DNA from: Saccoglossus kowalevskii
Taxonomy: Eukaryota > Hemichordata > Enteropneusta > Harrimaniidae
Assembly: GCF_000003605.2 (NCBI RefSeq)
Contig: NW_003113464.1
Location: 57,109-95,256 of the forward strand
DNA: 38,148 nucleotides
Direction: 5' to 3'
Every line of letters begins with the position of its first letter. Position 1 is the stretch's first letter. Positions 1 through 12,160 of the stretch are shown piece by piece. The notes beneath the pieces are model-generated. The model saw only the letters and a program-made list of their open reading frames with translations, did not search any database and was not told the DNA's origin. The translations under genes and the position numbers were made by a program.

Positions 1-406
1 ACCTATGTATGCAATATCAAAGCAATTGGACTTGCGATTTTTAACAAGAAGTTGAAAATATCACTTTTTACCAAAAATGACAAAAATATTCACCAAAATT
101 AGAGAATTTAAGATATCATCACAAAATGAACAAATCTGAAAGAGGTCCACTTGTGGTACCCATGTATGTAATATCAAAGCAATTGGACTTGTGGTTTTTA
201 ACAAGAAGAGAATTGAAGATATCATCATGAAATGAACAAATCTAAGAGAGGTCTACCCAAGGTACATATACAACAAGTATCAAAGCATTCAGGCTTGTAG
301 TTTTCAAGAAGAAGTCGAAAAAGTAAAACATTGACACGGACGACAGACGACGACGGACAATAACTCATATGATAAGCTTCGCTCAACAAAGTCGACAGCG
401 GAGCTA
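1..406 (-). mobile_element. Hairpin-headed dispersed repeat, copy 1 (partial, runs off left edge)
   Basis: Read on the minus strand, the element starts near 406 with a hairpin at 374-405 whose outer arms are AGCT and inner arms GCT/AGC. CTTAT and a GTCCGTCGTCGTCTGTCGTCC-like stretch follow. The body is built of monomers: the phrase CAAAGCAATTGGACTTG (plus strand) occurs near 18 and 173, and a diverged form near 283. The same family lies in the opposite orientation at 17941-18545. There is no coding capacity, and the transposition mechanism is unknown. The copy lies within intron 2 of the neighbouring TPM gene if that gene continues leftward. Confidence 0.75.
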
Positions 407-1310
407 AAAATAGGAATTCAAGTTCAAAATCAAATGATTTTATTTTTGCGTCAAATGTTTGGTCAACGCCTTAATTTTTTGCATTACATGAGATCTTTTG
501 GTATTATAGAATTACAATTTACTAAAATATCAAACAGGTATTAATATTTACAATAAAATATGCTTTTATTATTTGTTATTGCGCTACATACCAAATACAC
601 TTGTTATGCATTATACGTAAGATCAATTCCTAATCTTATCTTTTAGAAATGCATCGAATAATTAACGACAGCCCTCACTCTCGCTTCATCGAATTTAAAA
701 AAATACAAGGAATAAATTACCATACTTTTAACTATGTTTTAGGTATATTTCTTTTAAATTTGTTTCCAATGCATACTTTATTTTCTTACTGGTATTCCAA
801 AAATGAATTTTGTAATAATGATAGTCAAAATATATTAAAATTACCTACATGTATTTAGGATTATAACGCAGTTGTACTATAAATACTAATGGGATTAATG
901 GTATTAAGAATGGTTGCTTGGAAAGTTTAATTATTTACAATATGACGTGATCGGGAAGGTGGTTAGCTGTGTACTAAACATCGCTTCAGTTGAAATAATT
1001 TCAGTACAGAGTTGGTTAATTCACAAACTCGTCGTTCTGGGAATATATTTTGCATTAGAGAATATACCATCAAAAGGCACCCAAGCACATTATCTTGATT
1101 CACCAAGTTCACTGAAATCAAAAAGTATTCTACTTCACTTGAATGTTTCCCCAATGAGTATGTAAATCTGATCACAGGTTTACCTTGCATATTGTAAAGT
1201 CATCAACATCATCACTCACTCACTCTAGTTTCATTGTTGGCATAAATTTCCCACCCAAAGCTACAGGGTAGTAAATCCAAAATATTGTAGACATCAAAAT
1301 CATCACTCAC
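407..1310. other. Presumed intron 2 of TPM gene A; no exon recognised
   Basis: AT-rich sequence between the hairpin-headed repeat and exon 2 of the TPM gene. I searched by eye for the expected next exon, which should encode a stretch like WADYLL and CGNDIVIFVSRED as in the paralogue. I did not find it on the minus strand, so it is probably left of the window. The only structure is a decayed duplicate of the exon 2 end at about 1205-1289. Short open frames here have no recognisable content. Confidence 0.5.
1205..1289 (-). pseudogene. Vestigial tandem copy of the 3' end of TPM gene A exon 2
   Basis: This stretch repeats the sequence at about 1290-1372, including the end of exon 2 and its splice donor. 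Shared phrases on the plus strand are TTCATTGTTGGCATAA, CCAAAGCTACA and TAGTAAATCCA. In the reading frame of exon 2 the duplicate carries a TAG stop where the true exon reads on, so it cannot be a functional alternative exon. A GTGAGTGA donor-like sequence survives. It is best explained as a short tandem duplication that has decayed inside the intron. Confidence 0.65.
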
Positions 1311-3255
1311 CCTGGCTTCATTGTTGGCATAATTTTTGCAACCAAAGCTACACCAATAGTAAATCCATAATATTCCTCGTCTCCCAGTATGATTTCATCT
1401 GAACTGCATGCCCGGCACGTACATGCTGTTAACCGACGTATTTCATCCAGGTCCATTTCTATGCTATCAGCTATGTGGAAAAAATACAAAAAAAACATTA
1501 GCACATCAAGGAAACAGAGATCTGAATGGAACATTAAATAAAGCATGCACTACTAATAGATTAAATAATTTGTTCATAGTTAAATTAATAAGTGGATTAT
1601 GGTATTTCTTGAATCCTGATTATCAAAAATTCAACAATCTGGAAGCCCAAACATTATTTTAATCAATCGCTTTGCAATACAAATCAATGTGTGATTATTT
1701 ATCTGGATTATCAGTTATCCAAATTAATCCAGCTCAGCTCAAGATTTATGATTAATGAGACAGAGAAATTACTCAAGTCTTTTTGAGTATCTGGCAATAA
1801 TATCTAACGGGGGAATGCTTTTTGCCTCAGTGACTATCGTACTGGGACTATGTTTCAGCCACAATTACACTATCATAGCAGAACTATGTTTCAGCCACAA
1901 TTACACTATTGTAGCAGGACTATGTTTCAGCCACAGTTACACTATCATAGCAGGACTATGTTTCAGCCACAATTACACTATTGTAGCAGGACTATGTTTC
2001 AGCCACAGTTACACTATCATAGCAGGACTATGTTTCAGCCACAGTTACACTATCATAGCAGGACTATGTTTCAGCCACAGTTACACTATCATAGCAGGAC
2101 TATGTTTCAGCCACAATTACACTATTGTAGCAGGACTATGTTTCAGCCACAGTTACACTATTGTAGCAGGACTATGTTTCAGCCACAATTAAACTATTTT
2201 TATCTTTCCTTTTTTCTGGGCACAGTGTCTAATGTGGTGGTACTATCAACACCACAAACCCATTCTCTTAAGTTTTATAAATATTTAAAACCACATATTG
2301 CTACAGGCAGTGTAACCAGTGTACTGTAAAACATGTTGAAAAAGCGGCATGCAATTTTAGCGAATTGTGGTAAAATGACGTAATAGCGAAATGGTGATTT
2401 AGCGAATCAACGTTTGGTGGCCATTTTGAATTGATAATAAAGTCATTAGCAACATCTTGAATTAGCGAATCAGTTCTCTCACTAAATTCGCGAAAAAGAC
2501 ATATTTTACAGTATATATCATGTTTAACAAATACATCATTGTCATATCAACATTATTTAGCATTTAACTCCAGTATTTATTCCATTCATCAGTCTATGAC
2601 GTCATCATTACGTACATGGATATCACACAAACTTTACATCTCAGTGGTACCATTTCTACCTCCATGGTGGTACCTAGCATTTCTACTATAAAACCATCGA
2701 ATGATTGGTTGACTTTAAAATGTTACAACTACTATGCATGTATACGGTGGCTGCTACGTTAAAATATTAATTTTATAATGTAGTGTGAATGTATTGTAAC
2801 ACCTTGACGTATTTACTGATTTGGAGATGAAACCCCCAAAACCCAGTGTAAAACACTAGTTTTATGGATTCTCTTCAGCTGTTACGTAGCATGCAGCTTG
2901 TTATGTCTATTATTAATAAGGGTCAATACTAAGACAATGCACATAAAATGTGTTTTAAATTATGACACTGACCTTGTTCTGCTGTTAAAATCCCATTCGG
3001 GTCGCATATCCAGGAGATATTTCCTCTGCGACCACATTCCATGGACCCATCGAACGTCTGTGGATTAGGGTACATTTGTTTGATCCACCACTCGCGGTGC
3101 AGTACGCTATTATCTTGTCCGACCAATGCATTGGACGCAGAATAGAACGGATTCTGTTCGGTGTCGTTCAGTCTGGAATACACACTTGCCGCGTAAACGA
3201 CAATAATAATAATACACGGCGACACTACAGACTGCATGAAACAGGTATACTTCAT
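1311..3255 (-). CDS. TPM-domain secreted or membrane protein, gene A (exons 1-2 of a partial gene)
   Basis: Two exons are joined: 3255-2973 (94 codons plus 1 base, donor G|GTCAGTG) and 1470-1311 (acceptor CACATAG|CTG, donor GG|GTGAGTG). Later exons should lie left of the window. Residues 1-27 form a signal peptide with a run of isoleucine and valine. The TPM start follows: YPNPQ at 62-66, CGRRG at 74-78, a sequon at N79, and SWICDPNGIL at 81-90. Exon 2 continues with a helix (DLDEIRRL) and a C-x-C-x2-C cluster at 111-116, then the hydrophobic strand GFTIGVALVAKIM. The paralogue at 7600-12160 has the same order, exon phases and cysteines. TPM proteins include worm MOLO-1, a membrane-anchored modulator of levamisole-type acetylcholine receptors, and plastid TLP18.3/Psb32. 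Family membership is well supported; receptor modulation is only a possibility. The chosen ATG has G at -3. Confidence 0.85.
1845..2195. repeat. 36-bp minisatellite, 10 copies
   Basis: TATGTTTCAGCCACA recurs exactly every 36 bp at 1849, 1885, 1921 and so on to 2173. Units differ at two linked places (AATTACACTATTGT versus AGTTACACTATCAT), giving two unit types in a mixed order. Because 36 is a multiple of 3, two forward frames stay open and give 12-residue repeats. Neither has a conserved flank. The array lies in intron 1 of TPM gene A, antisense to it. Confidence 0.95.
2322..2513. mobile_element. MITE with CTGTAAAAYATG terminal inverted repeats and TA ends
   Basis: The left end TACTGTAAAACATG (2322-2335) is the inverse of the right end CATATTTTACAGTA (2500-2513), with one mismatch in 14. 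The outermost TA at each side fits a TA target duplication, as made by Tc1/mariner-like transposases. The 190-bp interior has repeated TTAGCGAAT phrases and no reading frame. It sits in intron 1 of TPM gene A. A relative with the same end sequence is at 29872-30068. Confidence 0.7.
2593..2626. repeat. 34-bp CRE-containing repeat, copy 1
   Basis: TCTATGACGTCATCATTACG begins a 34-base stretch that recurs at 5622-5655 with one difference. It contains the palindrome TGACGTCA, the consensus binding site of CREB/ATF factors. Copy 1 is in intron 1 of TPM gene A and copy 2 lies 5' of that gene. The flanks are unrelated, so this is a short shared block rather than part of a longer visible duplication. 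Confidence 0.6.
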
Positions 3256-6200
3256 GGCTCCGCTTTCACCTCAATACGTTGCCACTTTACTCTACGTTGT
3301 TCTATCTAACGTCAGCGATTCCTGTCCGAACTGACCTGTGGTAATAGTCGCCGACCACGATCCATCAGTACACGCATAGAAACAATTCTCAGTATGACAT
3401 CCACGACTAAAACAGCGACGATGTGATGAGTGTTGTATAAAACCGGTTAGCACGTGACCACATAATCTACATAAAGCAGACGGCCCCACGCAGGGCGTTC
3501 TTGAATCGGAAAATGAACATACTAGTAAACGTCACTACAATAACTATAGGGATTCGTTAATTGATTGCCTGGTAACACCTGGTATAAAATTGTGATTTTA
3601 AACAAATCATATTATGGATAAAAATATATATTTAGATTACTGAGACTGAGAACTTGATACTTGATCGTACTGCTACTTAAACTTTCGGAGGTCACTGGAT
3701 TCACTGGATACATTTTAATGAAAATTTCAGTCTGAAACAGCTATTGGAATACAACTATTTGTTCTTCATATCTAGTATATTATCATCGGGACATTATCCT
3801 GTGACGTTGTCAAAGCGCGCAATTCATGCTCATTTGGTTGCCATGGAAACCACGCAACATGAAATAACCATATTAATAACAAAGCATTTGACCCTTTGGG
3901 AATATAATGCATTTTATCTTCATGCACGCATGGGATGTGTGTACTCTGAGGTAAACAGGTTGACATTGCTTGATAATTATAGAGTTGACCATTAGAAACT
4001 TTGGGACCGCAGGCAGACGGAATTGGAAGTAAAATGCATAGCAAAAATCATGGAAAACAAAACCCAGGGTTCAAAAGAGAAAAATATTCCACAGAGTGTT
4101 AACAAATACAGCAAATTAATCATGAAAACAACATAAATTAGCACAAAACTAAGTGAAGAGGGAAATGCGCAGTGTTTCTGCCATCGATCCGCTAAGAGTT
4201 TCTAATGGTCTTCTCCTTAATTTATTAAAGTAGTACCTGTACCGTGACATTTGAATATATCTGCACGTGAGTTCATTTTGAAAGATTTGGAAATAAAACT
4301 AAACGTGCTTCTCACAACGGATTGGTGAATGGGTTATATCCAAATATAGAACAAATATCACAATTAAAATATTCGTTGTTAATATGATGAGGGCGGTAGT
4401 CGTCCGATGAAACAGCATAAACGCTTCCGTACAGACACGTGCCATCCATCATATTTGACTTATTTAGCTATTTCTCCGCTAGTTTACCAATTTGACGAAG
4501 AGAACGACGAAGTTTGACCAACAATTATTTCAGTTTACATATTGCTTGAATATCTTTTACAACTGCATACCAAACATACTGAATTGTTAACATTCTGGGT
4601 AAATTGAAATGATATCCCGAAAGTGATTTAACCATTTCCCAGTCTCTATGGCATAAAAGCAGTTCCTATGTGGCATACTCAGAGTCCAGTCGATAATTAA
4701 TTATGCTCGTGTAAAGCAATATAACAAACACACATATAGTATTTACTTTAATTCTGTTTGTATGAACAAGCCAAACACATGATATATCTAGGCTATACTA
4801 ATCTTTAAGCTGTCAGGCACATTTCGCGTTTTAGTATGCTAAACGTGCGCGCACGACCACATTGTACCGTGACATTTCCATAGAGTGATTTATTTTTAAA
4901 ATATTGAGCAAAAGTCATGTTACGTGATAGTATTTTGCATATTTCGCATTATGACATGTTTGACTTTCGAATATATATTGATAATCTTTACCAAACCTTT
5001 CTCTGAAAATGTCTGTTTTTTCATTTTTTATGATTTTGACAGAATTAAAAACCCAATTTCTTATCGGACATACCCCATAGGCGCACTCAAACCTTCCATG
5101 GATACATTCTCAACCTCACTACTTACAACAAGACGTTACCCTGGATGTAAATGCCACATTTGGGATCACGCAACCATTAAATAATAATTTGATATTTCAT
5201 CGAGATAAAAACAATATAGGATGATTTATTGTAAAATAAAAACGTACTTTTGGCAGCAAACATGTCAGTATTCGTTCGATAATATAATTTATCATATATC
5301 TTGCATTACCCAGTCTCGTAATGCTATGAGAAACCTGCTGAGGAAGTCTTTTTAAAACATCGTTTATATTAGCCGTATAAACACTGAACAAGTAACATGG
5401 GACCCGCTTGTGAAATCAGCAAGACATATATTTGCTGTTACATTGATGATCACCGAGCTCATTTCCACTTGTTTGATGAATTTCAGTTAGTACAGCCAAC
5501 ATGACATAATTTGCACCCAGGAATTTGCATAATTACTAGTAAGTAAACAAATGACACAATTGTTTTAATTACATGATATTCGTTAGATGAAAGGTATGTA
5601 ATCTGAAATAAAATCACAGAATCTATGACGTCATCATTACGTACATTGATATCACTATATTCAGGCCCAACGTTTTAGAAATCAGAATACAGCTTGCACC
5701 TCAATGTAGAACTGAAAACAGATTTAAAATTGAGATATGTGCATATTATTATTAGCACAAATCACATGTGCATAATTATCATGTGTGTGGGTGCAATCAA
5801 TAATATTAGCACAATAGTGTATAAGCTTATGAAGGTAAATTATGACCCGTGTGCAATGCTTGTTAAAAGTTAGCAATATCGATAATGTTCGTTATCAAAT
5901 TCAGAACGAGAAAAAAAAACAATGTTGCCATTCTTCTGTGACCCCTCATGACCCTATGAAATCCAAGATGGCGTCCAAGATAGCCGTATAATCTATACAT
6001 TCCCATATATCTGCCAACCCCTTGATATAATATAGATTAAAGCATCAAATATGAGTTATTAAGATCAAAGATTATATAAATATACAATTCAGTTTGCATA
6101 ATGATATTTGGCATAAATACAAACTATATACTGTGTACAACTAACTACACAGTGTATGTATTTGCCCGTGAGCTACATCATGTAGCCACTCATTCGTAAA

Positions 6201-7599
6201 TCCCGGCAATCTAGTATTTTTTAGGTCTCATATGATGTACTCTAATTGGAAAATGTTATTGAAAATCTGGGAATAGCTCACACTCATTAATTTGGGTATT
6301 GAGGCAAATTAAACCAATAACGCAATTGTCAAATTGTGATCAATAATGAAAAATAATGATCAATGTTACGATTTTGTCCACACAATACTACTGTTCCTCA
6401 TTTCTTTGATTTTGGTATTTTCAGGTCCGCCATAATGTTTTCAAGGGAAGAAGTATGAAAAAATCAACAAGCCCACCACTAATTTGTACATTTACCCTAA
6501 AATGAGTAAGGGGTATTTTCGTAAGCTGTTTTTATTTTCATAATAATTCAAATGTCGTGAACAATTCCGACCAAAAATGAACAAGAACAATGAGGTCATT
6601 ATAATAACATTGTTTAATATTCAAGTTTCTCGAACAATATTTTATATCAGTAAAAATTCAAAAAAATGTTTCCTTCCAAAAAATCGCCCAAGTAATTTTC
6701 GCGTAATTATTTCGCGGATTTTCGTAATGCATTGGCTACTAAAATTGTGATCAATCGCAGAAAATTTGGATTTCCTACGTAAAGCAACGGCTTAACAATA
6801 ATTCAGAACAAACAGTGTTAGGGACAACATTACTCGCAAACCATATACGTAACTAAACATAATTAATAATTTCCACCAGCATTGCATAATATTCAGTCAT
6901 AACTATGGTTTGGTTAAAATTTCATCGCGAGTAAATTTGTTGACGGTGAAAATACTGACCAACTTTTTAACGTGAAGAGTATATGTAAATTACATTTCGG
7001 CGGGAAAAGTACTTGTCATTTCATTTCTTTATAAACATGATGGAATCTTGGCCTTAATAATAAACGAACTTAACTGATACAAGTAAATCAAAGAAAATAT
7101 ATAAAATGACACACACAGGGTAATAATGAGAGTAAAAATGAGCAAGAACAATGAGATCATCTGTAATAATATATAATCATATTCATGATATTTCTCAATT
7201 ATTACCACTGTTTAACTACAGGGTAAAAACAAAATATAAATAGTAAAGCAATATGTGACGTAGCACGCAGTAACTAGTAGTGTGATAACAACCATGTCTT
7301 AATTTTATTAAAATTATCGTGGCATGTAATGGCACGCAGTTTGTTGCGATCAAAAGTACTTCAGATTGCATGCATTTACACTTGTCAACGTTTGGTTTAT
7401 GCTTGGCTGTCGCAGCACGACCTTTATCATCAGTTCCACTGATCGAGAGCGCAGAAGATGAAATCACCTTGAAGCCTTTCACAGCCATGAAACCGACTGA
7501 CATCCGTCCTGTAAACTTCTTGCACGAGTTTATCATCACCTCCGTTATAACAACTGACAAACATCATAGTGATCATCACTTTAGTGTCAATTATTTTTA
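3256..7599. other. Intergenic region between the two TPM genes
   Basis: About 4.3 kb separates the start codon of gene A from the stop codon of gene B. It is AT-rich, with many short open frames that have no recognisable domain and no splice-flanked pattern. The only structure I can support is the second copy of the CRE-containing 34-bp block at 5622-5655. The proximal promoter of gene A should lie just above 3255, but I see no clear TATA box there. Confidence 0.6.
5622..5655. repeat. 34-bp CRE-containing repeat, copy 2
   Basis: Near-identical to 2593-2626 (one G/T difference), including the TGACGTCA palindrome and CATCATTACGTACAT. It lies about 2.4 kb upstream of the TPM gene A start codon and about 2 kb downstream of the TPM gene B stop. 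Confidence 0.6.
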
Positions 7600-10500
7600 T
7601 TATATTCTTTGTGATCCCGATTTAAAGCTGTGTATTTCCTCTTCGCTATCCTCCTCCCGTAGCTGGATCCGCCTCGGTTTAGATTTGGGGGAATAACACA
7701 TAACGACGACCAAGAGGAAGACCATAAACGGAATGAAGACAGAAAAGAACACAATAGCATAGAGTTGTAAATCAGTGAATGGCATATGATGCGCACCGTT
7801 CCCTGTTACTAACGTGCGATTATATGCCTCCAGTATGTACAGCAATCCATCGTAGTAATCCTCCGATTTGAAGTACTTCTCGGAAGATGACCTGATATGG
7901 AGTATATGTGATTCAAATAACACTTCTGACGTCTTTTTCCCAGTTGACGTAGAAATCTGCAAAGTTAATGAATATTAGTTGATTGACACCAATCTACGTA
8001 GGAGTTACTATCAATTTTCACAATGCTATAAAAACAAAAGCCCGCAAACCGATGATCATTGGCGGCGCACTTCTAACCAAACTTAGTTACTAGTACATGT
8101 ACATGTATTTCTTACCACAGCATCTTCTCGGGATACGAATATTACGATGTCATTCCCACAACTTCCTAATTTCCAACTTTCCAATAGATAGTCTGCCCAT
8201 TGTTCAGCTTCTTGCAATCTCTCCTTTTCTGTTGGACAGGATCTACAAATACCAATCATTTTTCACTTAGAGGTACGTGACAAAGTGGGAAGTGATAGTG
8301 AAGGGTGGTAGTCGTCGCGCCACGCATGCGCGAGGTGTATGTGTCTCATATAAACAAGGATGGCGACTTTGACTGTTGCGCAGATCAACGAGTACAAACT
8401 GGGACGTTACCAAGCTTTAATTGGGTATTTTTAGGTGATTGGAAAGTATCGAAGAAGTCACCGGCGGTATTCAGTGCAAGTCGCGCCCAGGACAAACCTC
8501 GTGATTTCAATTAGAAGAGCGCATTGGATTTCGGGAAAATTGGTGAAGCCAATAACTGTCACGGTATATTAACCTTAATAAAACTTAATCCCTCTCCAAG
8601 ATTGTATTAGAAATTCTTCAATGCTTTCCTTCCAAGTCTCTGCGTTCTGCATGCCATTTCCCGTGAATAGGACACAATTTTTCAGTTGCACTATGCCGGC
8701 CCTTGTACCGACGACTACAATAGTATCCTTAATTATCACGGATTTTGATTCGTTAGGTTTCTGTAAACAGTTTCTTTTTTCCTAAAATGTTAAAACCGTT
8801 CAATTTTTTTATTATTATTATTTTTAATTATGTATTTTATTATCTTACAGTTTTGTAGCTGTATTTTTGCTTGAAATTCGTGAACAAATCAAATCAAATA
8901 TGCATCCAACTGCCCCGGTGAGGTTTTGGTCGACGAACAGCGGTCGTGAAAGCCTCTCTTGAAAACAAACGCGCTATGAATGATGCGTATTCAATATGAT
9001 CTTTGTAACACAGTGCTTGGTTACAAGCACATTGACAGACATGTACTTGTAGTTATTCAAACAGGAACATTATAATGTCACTGACGATTCCATTCAATTA
9101 TATATTTTCATTATTCAAGTACAATGTAATTTGAAAAAAAACTGATCTCTGATGATTAGTGGACGTTTGCAGACGATTTATACAAGTAGAAACACGCAGT
9201 ATATGAGTGTGTCTTGTATGCGGCAGATTCAAATGAGAACGACAATTCTCTAACTCAAACCTGAATCACGGATTGTCCCTTGCCCGGGTTTAATAATTTT
9301 ACCAAATGTTCTAGGTATTCATAGTTTTGTTAACGAAAATGATATGAATGGAAATACAAAATGTATACGGAAAAAAACACGTCCATTCATTTCGATGATA
9401 TTTTGACCGCAACAGATAAATGTTACTGACTAGATTGGTCAGTTGCGCACTGGCATGTGAGTTCCCATGGTAATGTACTGAAGTCATACAGACAGCCAAT
9501 CAGTGACGATACATAATTATGTGCCGAATACATAGCGATTTACCAGGCCATTCTGGATTCCAGTGTTATTAATGTTTTTAGCGAGGTACTGTGACTGTGA
9601 CTGGGTATTCTTGGAAACTGCATTACAATGAAGTCAATATTAAGAAAGTCTGCTTCCCTGTGTGTATTGTGAAAAGTTCATACTTACTGATCTGTGTATT
9701 CTCCGTCCATTTTGTTAACGATTGCTATGGCAACTACGTATCCAGGCCGTGGCATTGTGTGATTGGTGTTACATTGAGGGCAGACACACGGTGTCAATTC
9801 ACGAATCGCATCGAGAAATTCATCAAGTGAATCAGCTGGATAGAAACATAAAAAATAAATTAGAAATCGATTTGAACAAAAACTTCTCAAATTGACAATT
9901 TGAACCATTTATTCACTAAATTATAAGAGGGCAACTATTTCTCTAGTACACATTTATTTCAAATATACACATGCTTCGATCCACGACTGATCTATGTGTC
10001 CCATGTTAGTGAACGTTCCTTGATGATAATATTTGAACGCTGATGCGACCCGGATACGACTGAACTGCTTCTCGCTCAATGGTATTCATCCATTTGACTG
10101 CTTCATGGTCTACGATAATTCGTTGTTTCCAGTCGAACAACCATTTTCAATTGACTTAGTTAGAATAGAAAGCAATAAGATGCAATAGCAACCAATTTCA
10201 TTTTGTTCCTCATTGAGTGTAGCTTGCACATAACGGCATACATGCACGACGTAATTTTATAAACATAAACTTTTCAGGTGGCCTATAAATGAAAATTTCT
10301 AATAATTCCCTCAAATATTTGAGATTAGCATTCAGCAAGGATCACGCACTTTCGTCCACAATTTGCCATATTCTCGTTACTTGCGGGCATATATACATAT
10401 AACATGGTCGTGTTTGATGAACATACTGTGGAAAAGCGTTATATAATAATTAACACTTTCACGAAAGGATGACTCAGCTGCCACTCTGGTTTTTCAAATC

Positions 10501-12160
10501 TTAAAATTCATAGAATCTTGTTACGCAATTATTTCAATGTTGATAATTACCCAATTAAACGAAGGTAAATGATACGATTTGTCTAGCAATGCTACATGTA
10601 CATGTAGTAGACAATAGTGGTCCATGGCGCTGATATTAACATGAGTTTCTAGCACCCGGACCGCGTATAATCTATCAACCTAATTTGTATGCATAAATAT
10701 ACAAGTGATTCATTTCAGAATTTTCGAGAAACCTGCAAATAATTTGCTAGTAATTGTATGTGAGTGCCACTCAATATGAATATTATTAAATTAGTATTTC
10801 CGGGACTTGTGTCGAGTCAAGTATGTAGCAAATTACGCGTTGTTAGTGTATGATACACGTCGTCGATTCAATAATAATCGCGACATCCAACTAGTGTGGT
10901 GTTTCCTGTGGCTTAGAACACATAATACGATACTTTCAAAATACATTATAATCCATGAATATTTTAGTCATGCAGACATTCATCCAATTTGAAAAGGAAT
11001 TAAAATAGTTTTAATTATAGTGAAGAGACAACTATGCGACCTCCACGACGAGTCACAAGGCTATTAAAATGACCTAGAAGCCCCGAAGGAATAATAATTA
11101 CGTACGATGATTAGTCTTGTCTTAGTACATCATAACATTTTACTGGCAGAATAGACCTACAGTGGTCGCATACATATAGAGACCTCGCCTCTAATTTATA
11201 ATATACCAACCGATATTTGAATATAAATTAAAACCTCAATGAAACAACACTCGGTTTCTTTGTTCAGATTAAAAAACAAATGTTTCAGTGCGCGTTACTG
11301 TATTTAGTGCTGGTGTGTAATGTTGATCTGGACTGTTTACTAAATCACGTGACACAGACGAAACGTTTCACTATATATTGCGGTATTTATGCTTTGTCTC
11401 TTTGAATCCTAGTTGTCGGGTCGTCGTACTGGCAAGTTGAATGCTATTTTTGTTAATAGTCACCTATATTTCCATATCGTGAAGGTGAACAATATCACAG
11501 CGTTTAACAGCGTTTAATTGTTGTTATAAGTATGATCATAATCACCGTCTATTCGTGCAATTGCCAAATTACTGTTGTCTACCGGGACGACCAAGTACAA
11601 TTGTTCTACGAATAATGTTATACGCCTTCCGAGATAGTTACCATTCAATCTGGAATTTACACACCATATGTGCTCTTGTATTGAAAATTGTAGAGGTCAA
11701 TTGTTGAGTCTCTAAATTAAAGAAGAGTGCGAAAGTCAAACAACCCACAGTCACTCTATCCTTCTATCTGATAAAGGGACTGTGAACAAACTTTGCCAGT
11801 CGCTGACTTGAGTGACTTTCCTTTAATAAGTATACACATACCAAACATTACAAAATATCCACGTCATGCTCAGACATTCTGACCCTATGCATGCATCAGA
11901 TATAAATATAAAAACAACTATATACCTTGTTGCTTATCTAAAACACCATTTGGGTCACAAATCAACGATGTATTGCGTGTTGTTGACAATCTTCCACATT
12001 GTAAGGATCCAATACGTGTCTGAGGGTTTGGATAATCTACTCGCAGCCAATCATGATTCTGTTGCATCGCATCTGTGTCGTCAACTACTAGTGTCATAGG
12101 GTTCGCCTTACTCACGAGTGATATTATTGATACCATTATCATCGCAGTGATGCTCGCCAT
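7600..12160 (-). CDS. TPM-domain type I membrane protein, gene B (complete, 4 exons, 288 residues)
   Basis: Exons are 12160-11926, 9835-9688, 8242-8116 and 7956-7600. All borders are GT-AG with intron phases 1, 2 and 0, and the total of 867 bases is an exact number of codons. Residues 1-20 resemble a signal peptide. The extracellular TPM domain spans about 35-220: YPNPQ (43-47), CGR, ICDPNGVL (67-74), a C-x-C-x2-C cluster (95-100), YVVAIAIVN, AEQWADYLLESWKLG, and CGNDIVIFVSRED. Sequons occur at N63 and N216. One membrane segment (about 233-257) is followed by a short basic then acidic, serine-bearing cytosolic tail. This is the layout of worm MOLO-1, an auxiliary protein of levamisole-sensitive acetylcholine receptors, but the actual partner here is unknown. 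The ATG at 12160 has A at -3 and G at +4; an in-frame ATG at 12226 is an alternative. The neighbouring gene A is its paralogue. Confidence 0.92.
8299..8545 (+). repeat. Dispersed 0.25-kb repeat with an ATG-led block, copy 1
   Basis: Matches 30985-31215 in direct orientation. The shared core GATGGCGACTTTGACTGTTG is followed by CAACGAGTACAAACTG, AATTGGGTATTTTT and GTGCAAGTcGcGCCCAG-like phrases. Read from the ATG, copy 1 gives MATLTVAQINEYKLGRYQAL and stops after 24 codons; copy 2 stops after 14. This could be a dispersed copy of another gene's first exon or a short interspersed element. It lies in intron 2 of TPM gene B, 57 bp upstream of exon 3 in gene orientation. Confidence 0.7.

Noticed and set aside
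963-1190. Minus-strand frame near the expected third exon of TPM gene A
   Set aside because: It has none of the conserved blocks of the paralogue's exon 3, and no acceptor and donor pair keeps phase 2 to 0.
7319-7696. Plus-strand 125-codon frame
   Set aside because: It overlaps the last coding exon of TPM gene B in antisense and has no recognisable domain.
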